Shown piece after piece: positions 24,518-33,838 of a DNA stretch of 64,000 bases (its first letter is position 1; the number at the start of each line of letters is the position of its first letter). Under the pieces are notes generated by a model. That model was not told the origin of the DNA. It saw only the letters and a list, made by a program, of their open reading frames with translations, and made no database searches. This DNA comes from Candidatus Poribacteria bacterium (GTDB taxonomy: Bacteria; Poribacteria; WGA-4E; WGA-3G), in the NCBI GenBank assembly GCA_026706025.1, contig JAPOZO010000088.1, forward strand, positions 99,669-163,668, read 5' to 3'. Both the position numbers and the translations under genes were made by a program.

Positions 24518-27500
24518 CTACTGTAACGCTGGCAAATTCTCAACAATATCCACCGTCTCCAGACTGACAGTAATCACCTTGCCGATGAGTTTGACGACAT
24601 ACTGCGGATCGTCTGCACGGTTTGGATCGTTCACAATACCGCTGCGTTTGTCTATTTTAACACAATATTGATTAATTATCCACTCCAACGCGGAACGGGT
24701 GCCGAGTCGGTAATCAAACGCTTTTTCGGGGATGCCATCAAGTGTCAAGAAATCGTTGTATACAATCTGCGTTTTGTCTTTGGAGAGTTTCATTTTCTCG
24801 ACGCGCCAATCGAGGGGTGTGTCTGGGTTCTGGACGAACTTGAGTTTATCATATTCGGGTTGGGATTCGTAGCTGACGTGGAGGTCTGCTAACCGTTCGC
24901 CTGCTTTTGCGAATCCCCAGAAGTCGTTGGCAAAGGGGATGTGTGGCAGATCACGTTTGAGGTTTGCCTCGTATTTTCCGCTATACGCCGGATGATGCAG
25001 GAGTCCGTAGTTATAGTGAAAGATGTCCCATTTGGTGATAGTATTGTCCTTGTAGCGGGTTCGGAATTCTGCCAATGCCCAATCGGTGATGTTCTCGCGG
25101 CGGTTTGCGCTGTCTTCGTCATAGATATAGAATGGGAAACATTGAGAGCCACCCTGTGGCAATTGATCTGCAAGCCGATTGACCATTAATCCAAACATTG
25201 GCCATTCTTTTCCGACCTTAAGCCATATAACTCGATTTTCTATTTCGGTTTCGAGTACAGGAAAAATAGAAGGAAAGACGTATACACGTTCAGTCATCAT
25301 TCGGTCAAAGTAAAGGTTAGATTTCGTGAATGGACGATAAAGAGATGTCCGTATTTGCTCAGGCGAAAAATCAGCGACCTGTCCACTTTTCAATTTCAGT
25401 TTCAAGCCTGAACTCCAACCGATTTTTTCATCATCAGAAACCACAAAATCATCAACCTCAGCATCTTGATTTTCCCGCCGTTCCCACTTGAATACCTGTT
25501 CGTTGTAGGTCTCAATCATCCCCCTCATGTTTTCAGTGAGAGCGTCTTGATTGAAGTTGTAAGCCCAAGCATCACGATTGGTTTTTACACCACTGCTATA
25601 AGTTTTGAAAATCACATCTATTACTTCACCTCTTGTTGCTTTTGTCTCTTTAGTCCCCATTGGAATGAAGGTATCAAACTCGGTGTGAAACCCGTCTGTG
25701 AGCCATGTCTGGCGTGCATCTGGTTGAATCGTTTGCCACTGAATATCGCCAGCGTGTTGAGACTCATTTAGAAAACTGAATTTCTGTTTTTTGTCCCACA
25801 AATCGTCGGTCCGGTAGTAGAAGATACAGGGGGATTCTGATGAGTTCCCATCTTTCTTGACAAATAGGTTGATACTCACACCGACACGAATTCCGAATAC
25901 ATTGGCATCGGAGACCTTTAACCCCTTCCTTGCATTCCCACCCAAATCCAAAATATAAATCGCGGCGCAATCTTCAGCGAGGTGTTTCCGCATGCCGTCA
26001 AACGCTATACCGTCGAGGAAACTGTTGTTTGTCACAAAGGCTACAATACCCTCTTTCTCTATTCTGTCCAATGCCCATCGAATTGCTTTGACGTACGAAT
26101 CTGAGAGGGCATTTTTGTTCGTTGCCTTTGAATCATGCGAATAGGTTTCCCGCACCCGTTTATCCATTGTTTTATATTTCCGGTTCTTATTGTTATCGTT
26201 CTCGTTGACCTGTCCGACATTGTAGGGTGGATTACCGATGACGACAAACATCGGCGACTTCTTTTGCTTCTCAACCCGCTCTGTATTGTCGGCGGTGAAT
26301 AGCTGCATCTGGCGGTCTTCTGCCATCTCAAATGTATCCACCAAGCACAAGCCTTCGTAAGGGACGTACCGGTTCGTTGCCGTGTAAAACGTATGCTCAA
26401 TATTGAGACTGGCGATGTAGTAAGGTAGGAGCATCACCTCGTTGCACTGGAGTTCTGGCGGGTCGGCGGTGTATTTTCGCTCTAATGCGATAGGGTCAAG
26501 TGCTTGCATGATACGGACGATAAAGTTGCCAGTCCCAACAAACGGGTCGATGATATTCACACCGGTATCAGAGAGGGAACGGTCAAACTCGGTCTGTAGA
26601 ATATGCGCGACGCTTTTCACCATGAAATCGACGATCGGTTGCGGTGTGTAGACGATGCCGTGCGTATCTGCCACCTTGACGGAGAAGCCTTGAAAAAATT
26701 GCTCGTAGACGGTGTTGAGGAACCCCTGTTTCTGTGAGAAATCGGTGATAGTGGCGGCAGTCTGCTCGATTGCAACGTAGAAGGGGTCCAAACTCTGGAG
26801 GAACTGGTTGCGGTCGAATGTCTGTGAGGTGAGCGCGTCGATGACGTTCTCAATTTCGCGGGCGATGATATTGCGGCGTGTAAAATCGCGGTTGTTGAAA
26901 ACGGTGCGGAAGATGCGTTCCGTCAACAGGTGCTGGATGAGCATCTCCTCTACAGCGGCGATGGAGAGGTTCGGATTGATTGAAGTTTGGCACTGTTCAT
27001 GGAAACTGATAAATGCTTTCTGAAATCGCGGGTTGTTTTGGCGTTCGGTTTCGATTAACGCTGTCAATTTTTCACCGAGTTCAGGGACGGTCTCCTTGAA
27101 CTCAGAGACGGCGGTATGCCACGCCGAGATGTTCTCTTCCTGATACGCGAAGAAGCTCTGGAGAACGTTGACGAGGTTTCTCGGTTCGGTGATGTCTAAG
27201 TCCAGTTGCAGCTGCCCGTGTTGATAAAGCAGCGCGTGTGTCGGGGACTGGAAGACGATATTTTTGGAAGGGTAGCCCGCGGCGAATTTCTTATCCGTTT
27301 CGACGTAAAGATCATCCTGTGTATCTTTTGCTTCCCAATAGCCATAAGGCAGCCCGAAGGTATCAACGACTTCGCCATCGGGTGTTATCCGTCTGTTCTC
27401 CGGTGTGTAATGTGTCTTTTCACAAACGAGGATGAGGTCTGCCTGTCGGCAGTAGTGTTGGAGGAGACTCTGGAATGCCGTTCGGACTGCGCCTTCATGT

Positions 27501-27586
27501 GCTGCGCCGATGCTGTCGTATTCTTGGAGCTCGGCATAGTAATTTTTGATGGATTTGTGGGTGGGTTTGATGTTGAGATGGGGCAT
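24518..27586 (-). CDS. Single-chain restriction-modification enzyme (type IIG-like)
   Basis: This 1022-residue protein combines nuclease and N6-adenine methyltransferase. Near the start, D75...E85-A-K87 (VDTFGLPYGYWEAKD) fits a PD-(D/E)XK nuclease core. Methyltransferase motif I is DPFVGTGNF at 347-355 and motif IV is NPPYNVG at 452-458. The C-terminal ~400 residues would form the target-recognition part. No helicase motifs are visible, so it is closer to type IIG than to type I or type ISP. No separate specificity or methylase gene adjoins it. It starts 7 bp after the end of the preceding barrel-protein gene. Confidence 0.85.
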   Translation of the reverse strand: MPHLNIKPTHKSIKNYYAELQEYDSIGAAHEGAVRTAFQSLLQHYCRQADLILVCEKTHYTPENRRITPDGEVVDTFGLPYGYWEAKDTQDDLYVETDKKFAAGYPSKNIVFQSPTHALLYQHGQLQLDLDITEPRNLVNVLQSFFAYQEENISAWHTAVSEFKETVPELGEKLTALIETERQNNPRFQKAFISFHEQCQTSINPNLSIAAVEEMLIQHLLTERIFRTVFNNRDFTRRNIIAREIENVIDALTSQTFDRNQFLQSLDPFYVAIEQTAATITDFSQKQGFLNTVYEQFFQGFSVKVADTHGIVYTPQPIVDFMVKSVAHILQTEFDRSLSDTGVNIIDPFVGTGNFIVRIMQALDPIALERKYTADPPELQCNEVMLLPYYIASLNIEHTFYTATNRYVPYEGLCLVDTFEMAEDRQMQLFTADNTERVEKQKKSPMFVVIGNPPYNVGQVNENDNNKNRKYKTMDKRVRETYSHDSKATNKNALSDSYVKAIRWALDRIEKEGIVAFVTNNSFLDGIAFDGMRKHLAEDCAAIYILDLGGNARKGLKVSDANVFGIRVGVSINLFVKKDGNSSESPCIFYYRTDDLWDKKQKFSFLNESQHAGDIQWQTIQPDARQTWLTDGFHTEFDTFIPMGTKETKATRGEVIDVIFKTYSSGVKTNRDAWAYNFNQDALTENMRGMIETYNEQVFKWERRENQDAEVDDFVVSDDEKIGWSSGLKLKLKSGQVADFSPEQIRTSLYRPFTKSNLYFDRMMTERVYVFPSIFPVLETEIENRVIWLKVGKEWPMFGLMVNRLADQLPQGGSQCFPFYIYDEDSANRRENITDWALAEFRTRYKDNTITKWDIFHYNYGLLHHPAYSGKYEANLKRDLPHIPFANDFWGFAKAGERLADLHVSYESQPEYDKLKFVQNPDTPLDWRVEKMKLSKDKTQIVYNDFLTLDGIPEKAFDYRLGTRSALEWIINQYCVKIDKRSGIVNDPNRADDPQYVVKLIGKVITVSLETVDIVENLPALQ

Positions 27587-27593
27587 AGCATTT

Positions 27594-28268
27594 TTAATAC
27601 AGATTTATCCCGATACTAAAAGCGGTATCAGAACTCTCAAAAGAAAATAGAAGAGATCCGATGATGCTCGTCGTCTTTGACATCTGAATTTCTACCCCGG
27701 CTTCTCCTAAAATACTACTATCGCTCACAGTTTCTTCAAATCCTGTCCATTGCCGCTCTGTAACATCCCAAGCACTTGAATAATATACGCCAAAAAATGG
27801 GGTTATACCCCATCTTGATTTCGTACCCAACCGTTTTAAAACACCACCGCCACCGGTAAGTCCAAGTATCCGTGTTTTAACGAACGTCTCACTTGTTGCA
27901 GCATTCACAGTCCGGGAAAACATAGCACTAAAACTCCCCTGAAGAAAATAATCTAAGCCTGTCTGCCCCAACGAGTTAATTCGGACTACCGACAGTCCAA
28001 CCACAGGAGCTGGCGGAATTTCTAACATTCTATTGTACACATCATCCTCAATAAGGGCAACTCCCCCTGCGAAAGAAATTCTTAAATCCCTGTCAATTCC
28101 GTAATCAAGGCTACCAGTTATTGTGTTGATATTTTCGGTTGTACTAAACCCAAGTTCAAGCCCCGTCCTGCCTTTCGGGAGTTTGTATATACTTGTCTGA
28201 GCGTAAGCAGTAATAGGGAGTAAAGCGAAAAAGAAGATGATGTAGCGGTGTACTTTTTTTAACTGCAC
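27594..28268 (-). CDS. Outer-membrane beta-barrel-like protein
   Basis: The GTG at 28266-28268 is preceded by AAGGAG at about 8 bases. The 224-residue protein has a signal peptide (VHRYIIFFFALLPITAYAQ). It continues with alternating strands (TGLELGFSTTENINTITGSLDYGID, LRISFAGGVALIED, SIIGSLLFSFESSDTAFSIGINLY), ending in an aromatic residue as barrels do. It resembles small 8-10-strand outer-membrane proteins. It lies between the exporter gene and the restriction enzyme, all on the reverse strand. Confidence 0.65.
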   Translation of the reverse strand: MQLKKVHRYIIFFFALLPITAYAQTSIYKLPKGRTGLELGFSTTENINTITGSLDYGIDRDLRISFAGGVALIEDDVYNRMLEIPPAPVVGLSVVRINSLGQTGLDYFLQGSFSAMFSRTVNAATSETFVKTRILGLTGGGGVLKRLGTKSRWGITPFFGVYYSSAWDVTERQWTGFEETVSDSSILGEAGVEIQMSKTTSIIGSLLFSFESSDTAFSIGINLY

Positions 28269-28325
28269 TTTTATCGCTCCTTTTAAAAAAGACGTTTGAA
28301 GTCTGCTCGCGTCGCGCTTAACAAT

Positions 28326-29507
28326 TTACCGTGTCAACTGGATGATAATACCCACGCCGCTGATGACGATGTAGGCGAAGGTACTGACGAGACCCCAGTT
28401 GACTTGGAACTTCTTTTTAATCTCTAAAATGTCACCGGGGTAGAGTAGCATTTGCCGTGCCTCACCTTCAGCTGGGTTGAATGTGAAAGGTGTTTCTATG
28501 GTTGTACCATCACGCCGGTGGATGAGGACCTCTTCACGGTTGGCAGAAACCTCGAATCCACCAGCGAGTGCAAGTGCCCGCGCAATGGTCAAAGGACCGC
28601 GAACACGTTGCGCGCCCGGGGCGCGAACGTACCCCGTTACATAGATAGGCTCAACCTTAAAGACATTAGGGACAAACAAGACATCACCGTCTGATAAAGA
28701 TGGAAGCTCGACACCCCTTGGCGGCGATTTCCAAAACTGTTCGGAGAGGTTGAATTCGGAGAGTGACCCGCTTTTTGCGACCTTCACAACAGCGGTCAGA
28801 TCAGCTTCTCGATCGGGGCCGCCAGCGCGGGCAAGTGCTTGCCTGATACCAATGTTTCCACGCACAAAAAGTTTTCCGGGGTTTTGTACCTGCCCTTGCA
28901 CTTCAACAACCGCCAGTGGCATAATATACACCAAATCGTTGATGTTGACGCGGATATTGCGGTCAGGATGGTTTGTTGAGAGGTCGTAGGTTTCAACTTT
29001 TTGGGTTGTATCGGTGCGAATTAATTGGACACCTTGGCGATCAGCGTTCTCTGCCATACCGCCCGCGAGCGCGATGGCACGGTATAAATCGATATCGGTC
29101 TCCGGCGAAATGGTATAACGTCCGGGGGTTTTCACTGCACCGCCGACGAAGACTCCGTTTTCTTGGGACACCAAGGACACCATAACAACAGGGTTGCTAA
29201 TGTGCTTGAGAAACTCGCGAATCCGATGATTGACCGTTGTCACTGTAGCCCCAGCAACATCAAACTCGCCGCCGAAGTAGTTGATTCTACCGTCCCCACG
29301 GACCTGCACGGAATGCGTATATTCCGGCTGCCCGATGACAGTAATTAGAAGAGTATCACCTTTCTTGATACGGTAAACATCGCTAAAAAGTGTGGGAGTC
29401 GCAATGCAAAAAAGTAAAATAAGGCAGGCTTGTAAACTTCGGAAAAAGTAGACCATAGCGTTTTTCTGAGAAGATGTCATTTGGGTATGTTCAGAATCAC
29501 CAGCCAC
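28326..29507 (-). CDS. Wza-like polysaccharide export protein (SLBB)
   Basis: The 393-residue protein has the poly-export domain after a signal region (VYRIKKGDTLLITVIGQPEY, residues ~44-63). Three SLBB-type folds follow: VFVGGAVKTPGRYTISPETDI, VEVQGQVQNPGKLFV, YVTGYVRAPGAQRVRG. The C-terminal NWGLVSTFAYIVISGVGIIIQL could be a membrane segment. Wza-type proteins form the outer-membrane exit for capsule or exopolysaccharide. The start at the GTG 29507 is uncertain; an ATG at 29480 would also keep the signal sequence. No polymerase or flippase is nearby. Confidence 0.85.
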   Translation of the reverse strand: MAGDSEHTQMTSSQKNAMVYFFRSLQACLILLFCIATPTLFSDVYRIKKGDTLLITVIGQPEYTHSVQVRGDGRINYFGGEFDVAGATVTTVNHRIREFLKHISNPVVMVSLVSQENGVFVGGAVKTPGRYTISPETDIDLYRAIALAGGMAENADRQGVQLIRTDTTQKVETYDLSTNHPDRNIRVNINDLVYIMPLAVVEVQGQVQNPGKLFVRGNIGIRQALARAGGPDREADLTAVVKVAKSGSLSEFNLSEQFWKSPPRGVELPSLSDGDVLFVPNVFKVEPIYVTGYVRAPGAQRVRGPLTIARALALAGGFEVSANREEVLIHRRDGTTIETPFTFNPAEGEARQMLLYPGDILEIKKKFQVNWGLVSTFAYIVISGVGIIIQLTR

Positions 29508-29538
29508 AATCTCTTCTCACAGCACCTTTCAACTTGTG

Positions 29539-29751
29539 TCAATTTGAGGTTTCGTTGGTTTCAAAGATAGTGAGTTGAGCCGCTGTTGATTCAAACCGTT
29601 TGTGGATACCGATCCTTTTGTTAGGTCGCCGCCGCCAATGCTCTTTGACATAACTTCCGTTCCGCCTACGATGTCCTCGGACATAGACTTTCCCAGCCAT
29701 GCGGACATGCGCTTTTGCTTCCTTAATGAGGTAGAGTTGCTTGGCTTTCAT
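29539..29751 (-). CDS. Small basic protein with VRGHRRRNGSYVKEHWRR motif
   Basis: This 70-residue, highly basic protein contains KVYVRGHRRRNGSYVKEHWR. It resembles the short VkGYyRkdGTYVrpHyR motif recurrent in many bacterial and eukaryotic proteins. No signal peptide is seen. The start ATG has a weak ribosome site. It sits between the exporter gene and the zinc-ribbon gene in the same direction. Function is unknown; the motif only suggests a small surface or nucleic-acid-interacting peptide. Confidence 0.55.
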   Translation of the reverse strand: MKAKQLYLIKEAKAHVRMAGKVYVRGHRRRNGSYVKEHWRRRPNKRIGIHKRFESTAAQLTIFETNETSN

Positions 29752-29773
29752 AACGATCTGCTTGTGTGCCTTA

Positions 29774-30121
29774 TTATTCTTCCTTCAACGAATCGAAATA
29801 GGCTTTGAGACATACCCGGGCGCGTGGGACTAAATTAACCGGCACAAGGACATCACCCCATTCCGACTGGGAGGCGTTGCCTTTTACGCCACCATAATTA
29901 GGCACCTCATGGCAGCGCAAATAGACCGGAATCCCCTCATCTTCTAAGACGCTCTGAAGGATATTTCCTGCTAATTCGTTCGGCACAGATTCAAGGGCGT
30001 ACCAGTCCCCGTATTCCGGGATCTCGGTTTGTGCTGCTTGCGGCACGAGGTATACTTGACAATCCGGACATGTTGAGATTGCTTCTTTATATGTAGTGTT
30101 GCATTGTGGGCAAAACGGCAT
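29774..30121 (-). CDS. Zinc-ribbon plus DUF2007-like protein
   Basis: The 115-residue protein begins with a zinc ribbon of four cysteines (FCPQCNTTYKEAISTCPDCQ). A compact domain follows, with ALESVPNELAGNILQSVLEDEGIPVYLR and VLVPVNLVPRARVCLKAY, the DUF2007 pattern of putative signal-transducing proteins. The short 115-residue form is typical. Upstream (30122-30614) there is a repeat-rich intergenic region, so the gene may be monocistronic or head the leftward small-gene group. Confidence 0.75.
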   Translation of the reverse strand: MPFCPQCNTTYKEAISTCPDCQVYLVPQAAQTEIPEYGDWYALESVPNELAGNILQSVLEDEGIPVYLRCHEVPNYGGVKGNASQSEWGDVLVPVNLVPRARVCLKAYFDSLKEE

Positions 30122-30270
30122 GGTGTTTTCTCCATGTAAACGGGCGAGGTGTTTTTGATAGGGTGTTTCCCATAGGAAACCTCGCCAGTAAAAGAGGACA
30201 GGGTTTTGTACGACGCCACACCACGGTGCTTTTACGTTAAGCGGGTTCTCGTTGGTACATTCACATTATT

Positions 30271-30429
30271 ATAACCCAAGTTGCTACCAACGGATTTTGA
30301 GCATTGTAACGCGGTTTTTCCGACACTTTCTTCACCCCGTAGGGGTGTTATATCTATAGAAACAGCATATTTAAGCGACCGCACTCCGTAGGAGTGCTAT
30401 GTAGATAAATAGGTGGCAACTTGCGTTAT
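30271..30429. mobile_element. MITE-like element with 18-bp inverted ends (third family)
   Basis: The left end ATAACCCAAGTTGCTACC (30271-30288) is inverted at the right as GGTGGCAACTTGCGTTAT (30412-30429), with two mismatches. The interior has two short hairpins (CCCGTAGGGG and CTCCGTAGGAG types). The rest of the 30122-30614 gap holds a CAGTCAGC-type low-complexity stretch (30472-30512) and a 21-bp copy of the CCGGTAGGTTCGG repeat (30582-30602); no gene is seen. Confidence 0.6.
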
Positions 30430-30614
30430 TATAGTAACACACGTGCGAGAATTTGTCAAATGTTAAAATTAGAAGCAGTCAGCAATTAGCCATCAGCCGT
30501 CAGCAATTTCTGTCCGAGTAGGCACATATTCAAGAGGTTTTTGAAATCTTCAAGGTTTCCTCGTAAATCCGGGGCGGTTCCAAACCGAACCTACCGGACC
30601 TGCGGATTGAGACA

Positions 30615-31430
30615 TTAGAATTTCCAGAGACGTAGTGCCGTTTTGCCTAACACCCATTCCCGGTCTTCTGGTGTAAAGAAATCCATCTCATCTCGGACAA
30701 CCGCCAAGGTTTCTGCATAACTGGCACGGCTGAGACAGACGGGCCAATCAGTACCCCACATGAGTCGCGAACCGCCGAAGGCGCGATATACTTCCTTAAC
30801 CTGTTCAAATGTGTCCGACCATGGGTACCCTGTTTTCGAGATTGACCACGTATGGCTTATTTTGACATAGACGCGAGGAAATTTTGCAAGATTGAGCAGT
30901 AATTCAAGTTTTTCAGGCGCATCAGGCGAGCAGCTCGCCATGTGGTCTACCACGACATCGAGATCCGGGTGCTGCTCCAAAAGCGGCACAAGATCGACCA
31001 ATCGCTCGGCTCCAGTGAGCATAAGCAGTGGTACACCGAGTGTTTCGGCACGACTAAAGATAGGCGGCATTAACGGTCCTGTGAACCAATCACCGGCGGG
31101 TCCGACAGACGGACTCAGCCGCACGCCATGGAAACCGTGCTCTTCTGTCCAACGGCTGAGATGTTCCGGTGCCGCCGGGTCTTCGGGGTTGATCCGACAC
31201 ACGCCCATGAATTTATCGGGATACCTTTTCATAACGTCCGCGGCGTAACTATTATCCCATCGATAGTGGATGACTTGAACGAGGACGGTTTTTTCTACAT
31301 CATTTGCTGCCATTAGTTCCAAAAGCATCTCTGCGGTAGCGTCCTCGGTGGGCGGACTTGTTGTCTCCGGTGCCCACGGAAACTGCGGATCGTTTTTCCA
31401 AACATGAACATGTGGATCAATAATTCTCAT
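30615..31430 (-). CDS. Amidohydrolase family 2 (TIM-barrel) hydrolase
   Basis: The 271-residue enzyme has the family markers: DPHVHVW at the start (metal-binding HxH), a lysine/aspartate strand with VVDHMASCSPD, and the closing SRLMWGTDWPVCLS carrying the conserved acidic residue. It is close to the 2-pyrone-4,6-dicarboxylate/L-rhamnono-lactone-type amidohydrolases. It overlaps the flippase-like membrane gene by 4 bp (ATGA), so it is co-translated. The substrate is not evident. Confidence 0.85.
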   Translation of the reverse strand: MRIIDPHVHVWKNDPQFPWAPETTSPPTEDATAEMLLELMAANDVEKTVLVQVIHYRWDNSYAADVMKRYPDKFMGVCRINPEDPAAPEHLSRWTEEHGFHGVRLSPSVGPAGDWFTGPLMPPIFSRAETLGVPLLMLTGAERLVDLVPLLEQHPDLDVVVDHMASCSPDAPEKLELLLNLAKFPRVYVKISHTWSISKTGYPWSDTFEQVKEVYRAFGGSRLMWGTDWPVCLSRASYAETLAVVRDEMDFFTPEDREWVLGKTALRLWKF

Positions 31431-32428
31431 ATCTCTAATGACTCCTTCGGTTTTTTGAAATATCCGTATAGACCTAAAGGTACACAGTAAAGTAGAATCA
31501 GGATGTGCAGGCTAAACCCTGTGACAGTCGCTACTTCTATAGAGGTCCCGAAATGTGATAGCAGCCAGACGAACGGAAACTCTGTCGTCCCGAAGTTGCC
31601 AATCGTTTGGACAGGCAAAAGATTAAAGACGTTGGTAAATGCAAGTGCAAACAACACCTGCGTTATTGGTACATCAACCCCCATTTCAACAACAAGGTAG
31701 CACTGAAATCCGAATCGGATTACAAGGCACATCAAAGAATATGCCCACACCTCCAAAAACCGTCGATTCAATCGGAACGCCGTGAGTTCCTGCAGCACCT
31801 GTAACCCCTTATCGACAATCCATGAAACCGCTCGCTTTTCAAGGCGTAATAGCGGTCTCGCGCATCGGTCAGCGAGTTTCATACAGACCTTCGGCGCGAC
31901 AGAGACGAAAACGACGACCGAAATTAAACCGCTTCCTATAAGAAGGGGCATGAGATACAGAACAATGCCAGTGAAGGTATCCCGAAGTTCAGCACGCAGG
32001 AGCCACCCGGTTGCAATCACTAAACCCATTAACAATATCAAATCAATCAGACTTGCTACCAGCAGCGAAGCAATCCCTTGTGTTGCTTCCACTTTCTGCC
32101 GACGTTGCATCAGATAGACATAAGAGACATCCCCTGTCCGCATCGGGAGGATATTGCCCCAAAAGGTATGCAACGCTAAAATTGGAAAAATCTGATGTAG
32201 ACTGCTATCAAGATTCAGCAGTGCTCGGAACCGTGAGGCTTTCGCCAGAACTAACAAACAGTAGCATGTGAATCCGATTAAGAGTGCCTTTATTGACAAT
32301 CGACGCAGGGTTTGCGGTATCTCTTGAAGGTCAATCTCTTTTAAGAGGAAGTAGGTTATGATGACTGCGAGTAGCGTTGGTAAGCCGATCTTGGCAATCC
32401 GCTGGAATTGTTCTCTGTTCAAAGGCAC
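31427..32428 (-). CDS. Flippase-like/LPG-synthase transmembrane-domain protein
   Basis: The 333-residue protein has about eight transmembrane helices and matches the lysylphosphatidylglycerol synthase TM region (UPF0104/AglD-like). Landmarks are LKASRFRALLN-type and NILPMRTGDVSYVYLMQRR in the loop after the third helix. It probably flips or transfers lipid-linked groups in the inner membrane. A GTG start at 32428 is used. It lies head-to-head with the MFS gene, so the 174-bp gap should hold divergent promoters. Coupling to the amidohydrolase is by a 4-bp overlap. Confidence 0.8.
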   Translation of the reverse strand: MPLNREQFQRIAKIGLPTLLAVIITYFLLKEIDLQEIPQTLRRLSIKALLIGFTCYCLLVLAKASRFRALLNLDSSLHQIFPILALHTFWGNILPMRTGDVSYVYLMQRRQKVEATQGIASLLVASLIDLILLMGLVIATGWLLRAELRDTFTGIVLYLMPLLIGSGLISVVVFVSVAPKVCMKLADRCARPLLRLEKRAVSWIVDKGLQVLQELTAFRLNRRFLEVWAYSLMCLVIRFGFQCYLVVEMGVDVPITQVLFALAFTNVFNLLPVQTIGNFGTTEFPFVWLLSHFGTSIEVATVTGFSLHILILLYCVPLGLYGYFKKPKESLEI

Positions 32429-32521
32429 GCTCGCTATGGGTTATGATTGATTTTTCTGTTTTATAGAATTTGTATTATGGTATCCGTTGAAGGTTTAATT
32501 GTCAAGATTTCTTTTAAAGAC

Positions 32522-32550
32522 TTGCTTTTTAGTTTGTGGCATTCTATAAT
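32522..32550 (+). promoter_or_regulatory. Candidate promoter for the MFS gene
   Basis: A perfect TATAAT (32545-32550) stands 17 bp after TTGCTT (32522-32527), and the ATG chosen at 32603 is 53 bp downstream. The start at 32447 would precede the promoter, so it is disfavoured. Confidence 0.4.
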
Positions 32551-32602
32551 ATGCATCTTACAATTGTCTGATTTTTATAGAAACGCGGTATCATTTCATC
32601 TC

Positions 32603-33829
32603 ATGGATAACAATCAAGACACCTCAAAAACTTCCACTCGGAAACAGTTCTATTTTCTCACGTTATCACATACCGTTCTCGATTCCTACGCGACGCTTCT
32701 CTCACATTTGCAACCGCTCCTGCTGACGAAGTTAGCCACAGCTGCGACACGGAATAGCTTAGCGGGGAACTTCGTTTCAATTTACAGCGTATTTAGCTCA
32801 TTCGGACAGATAGTCTTTGGATGGCTATCAGATCGTGTGCGAACAGTGCATTTTCTGACAATAGGCGTGGCCTTTAGTGCGCTCGGTTTAAGTCTATTGT
32901 GGCTTGCGCCATCTGTTAATATTGTGTATCTGTTGTTAGCTATCGGTGGTATTGGGGTCGCTGCATTCCACCCACAGGCGACGACTTATGCAGGTGCGCT
33001 CGCTTCAGAACAGAGAGGGATGGGTATCTCCATATTTCTAACAGGTGGAAACGTTGGACGTGCACTCGGGCCGCTGGTACTCCTGTTTATCCCGTACCGT
33101 TTCGGCTTGGAATACCTTGTTTGGGAAATGATACCCGGTTTACTCGTGGCGTTGCTGTTACCAAAAGTATTAAAATTTGAGAAGGCACTCGATTTAACTG
33201 TCAGCACGAGCGGCACACCAAGCGACGATCAAATCCCGCAAGAACCGTTTTGGCGTGTTGCTTCACCGCGCCTGCTCCCCATCATTGTGCTATTCGTTAT
33301 TGCGGCGATGCGAACCGTTACACTCACCGGTATCGAAACCTTTCTTTCTGTCCATTTAGCCGATCAAGGCTACTCAGACCAAGGGCGTTCTCTGGTCATC
33401 GCCCTCTTTATTTTCGCCGGGTCAATGGGTATTTTGTCAAGTGGATGGCTGATGAGTCGCGTCAACACTTATGTTTTGTTATTGGTATCACTTCTCGGTG
33501 CGCCGCCCCTTCTTTACTGGTCGTTACACACGGACGGGTTCAGTTTCCTCGCACTCCTCTTTTTAGGCAACGTCATTCTTACGAGTTCGATAACTGTTAA
33601 CATTATTCTCGCGCAGATCATGTTGCGCGGACATGAAAACATCGCCTCCGGTTTAATGATGGGTGCCGCGTGGGGTGTCGGTGGCTTTTTGAATAAAATT
33701 GTTGGTGTTTTAGGAGACCAATACGGTTTGCCGATTGTGTTAGACGGTTTGGTGATGCTCCCGTTGGTCCTTGCACCGCTCTTGATCCTGTTACGCGATC
33801 AACCAGATTTGTCGAAACCAAGCGTCTAA
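32603..33829 (+). CDS. MFS transporter (fosmidomycin-resistance-like)
   Basis: This product (408 residues) has twelve predicted helices. Motif A is present as FGQIVFGWLSDRVRTVHFLT after helix 2. The early segment LSHTVLDSYATLLSHLQPLL and AAFHPQATTYAGALA place it near the Fsr (fosmidomycin-resistance) branch. It probably exports small molecules by proton antiport. The ATG at 32603 is chosen over the upstream TTG because the extra leader is not membrane-like in layout and lies before the promoter. No adjacent regulator is seen. Confidence 0.85.
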   Translation: MDNNQDTSKTSTRKQFYFLTLSHTVLDSYATLLSHLQPLLLTKLATAATRNSLAGNFVSIYSVFSSFGQIVFGWLSDRVRTVHFLTIGVAFSALGLSLLWLAPSVNIVYLLLAIGGIGVAAFHPQATTYAGALASEQRGMGISIFLTGGNVGRALGPLVLLFIPYRFGLEYLVWEMIPGLLVALLLPKVLKFEKALDLTVSTSGTPSDDQIPQEPFWRVASPRLLPIIVLFVIAAMRTVTLTGIETFLSVHLADQGYSDQGRSLVIALFIFAGSMGILSSGWLMSRVNTYVLLLVSLLGAPPLLYWSLHTDGFSFLALLFLGNVILTSSITVNIILAQIMLRGHENIASGLMMGAAWGVGGFLNKIVGVLGDQYGLPIVLDGLVMLPLVLAPLLILLRDQPDLSKPSV

Positions 33830-33838
33830 AGTCGCTTC

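Noticed and set aside
24518-27586. Type ISP or type I restriction enzyme
   Set aside because: No helicase (DEAD-box) motifs are visible in the 1022 residues and no separate HsdS-like gene is adjacent.
30147-30185. Terminator from the GGCGAGG/CCTCGCC hairpin
   Set aside because: No U-tract follows on either strand and it stands just before the start of the zinc-ribbon gene.
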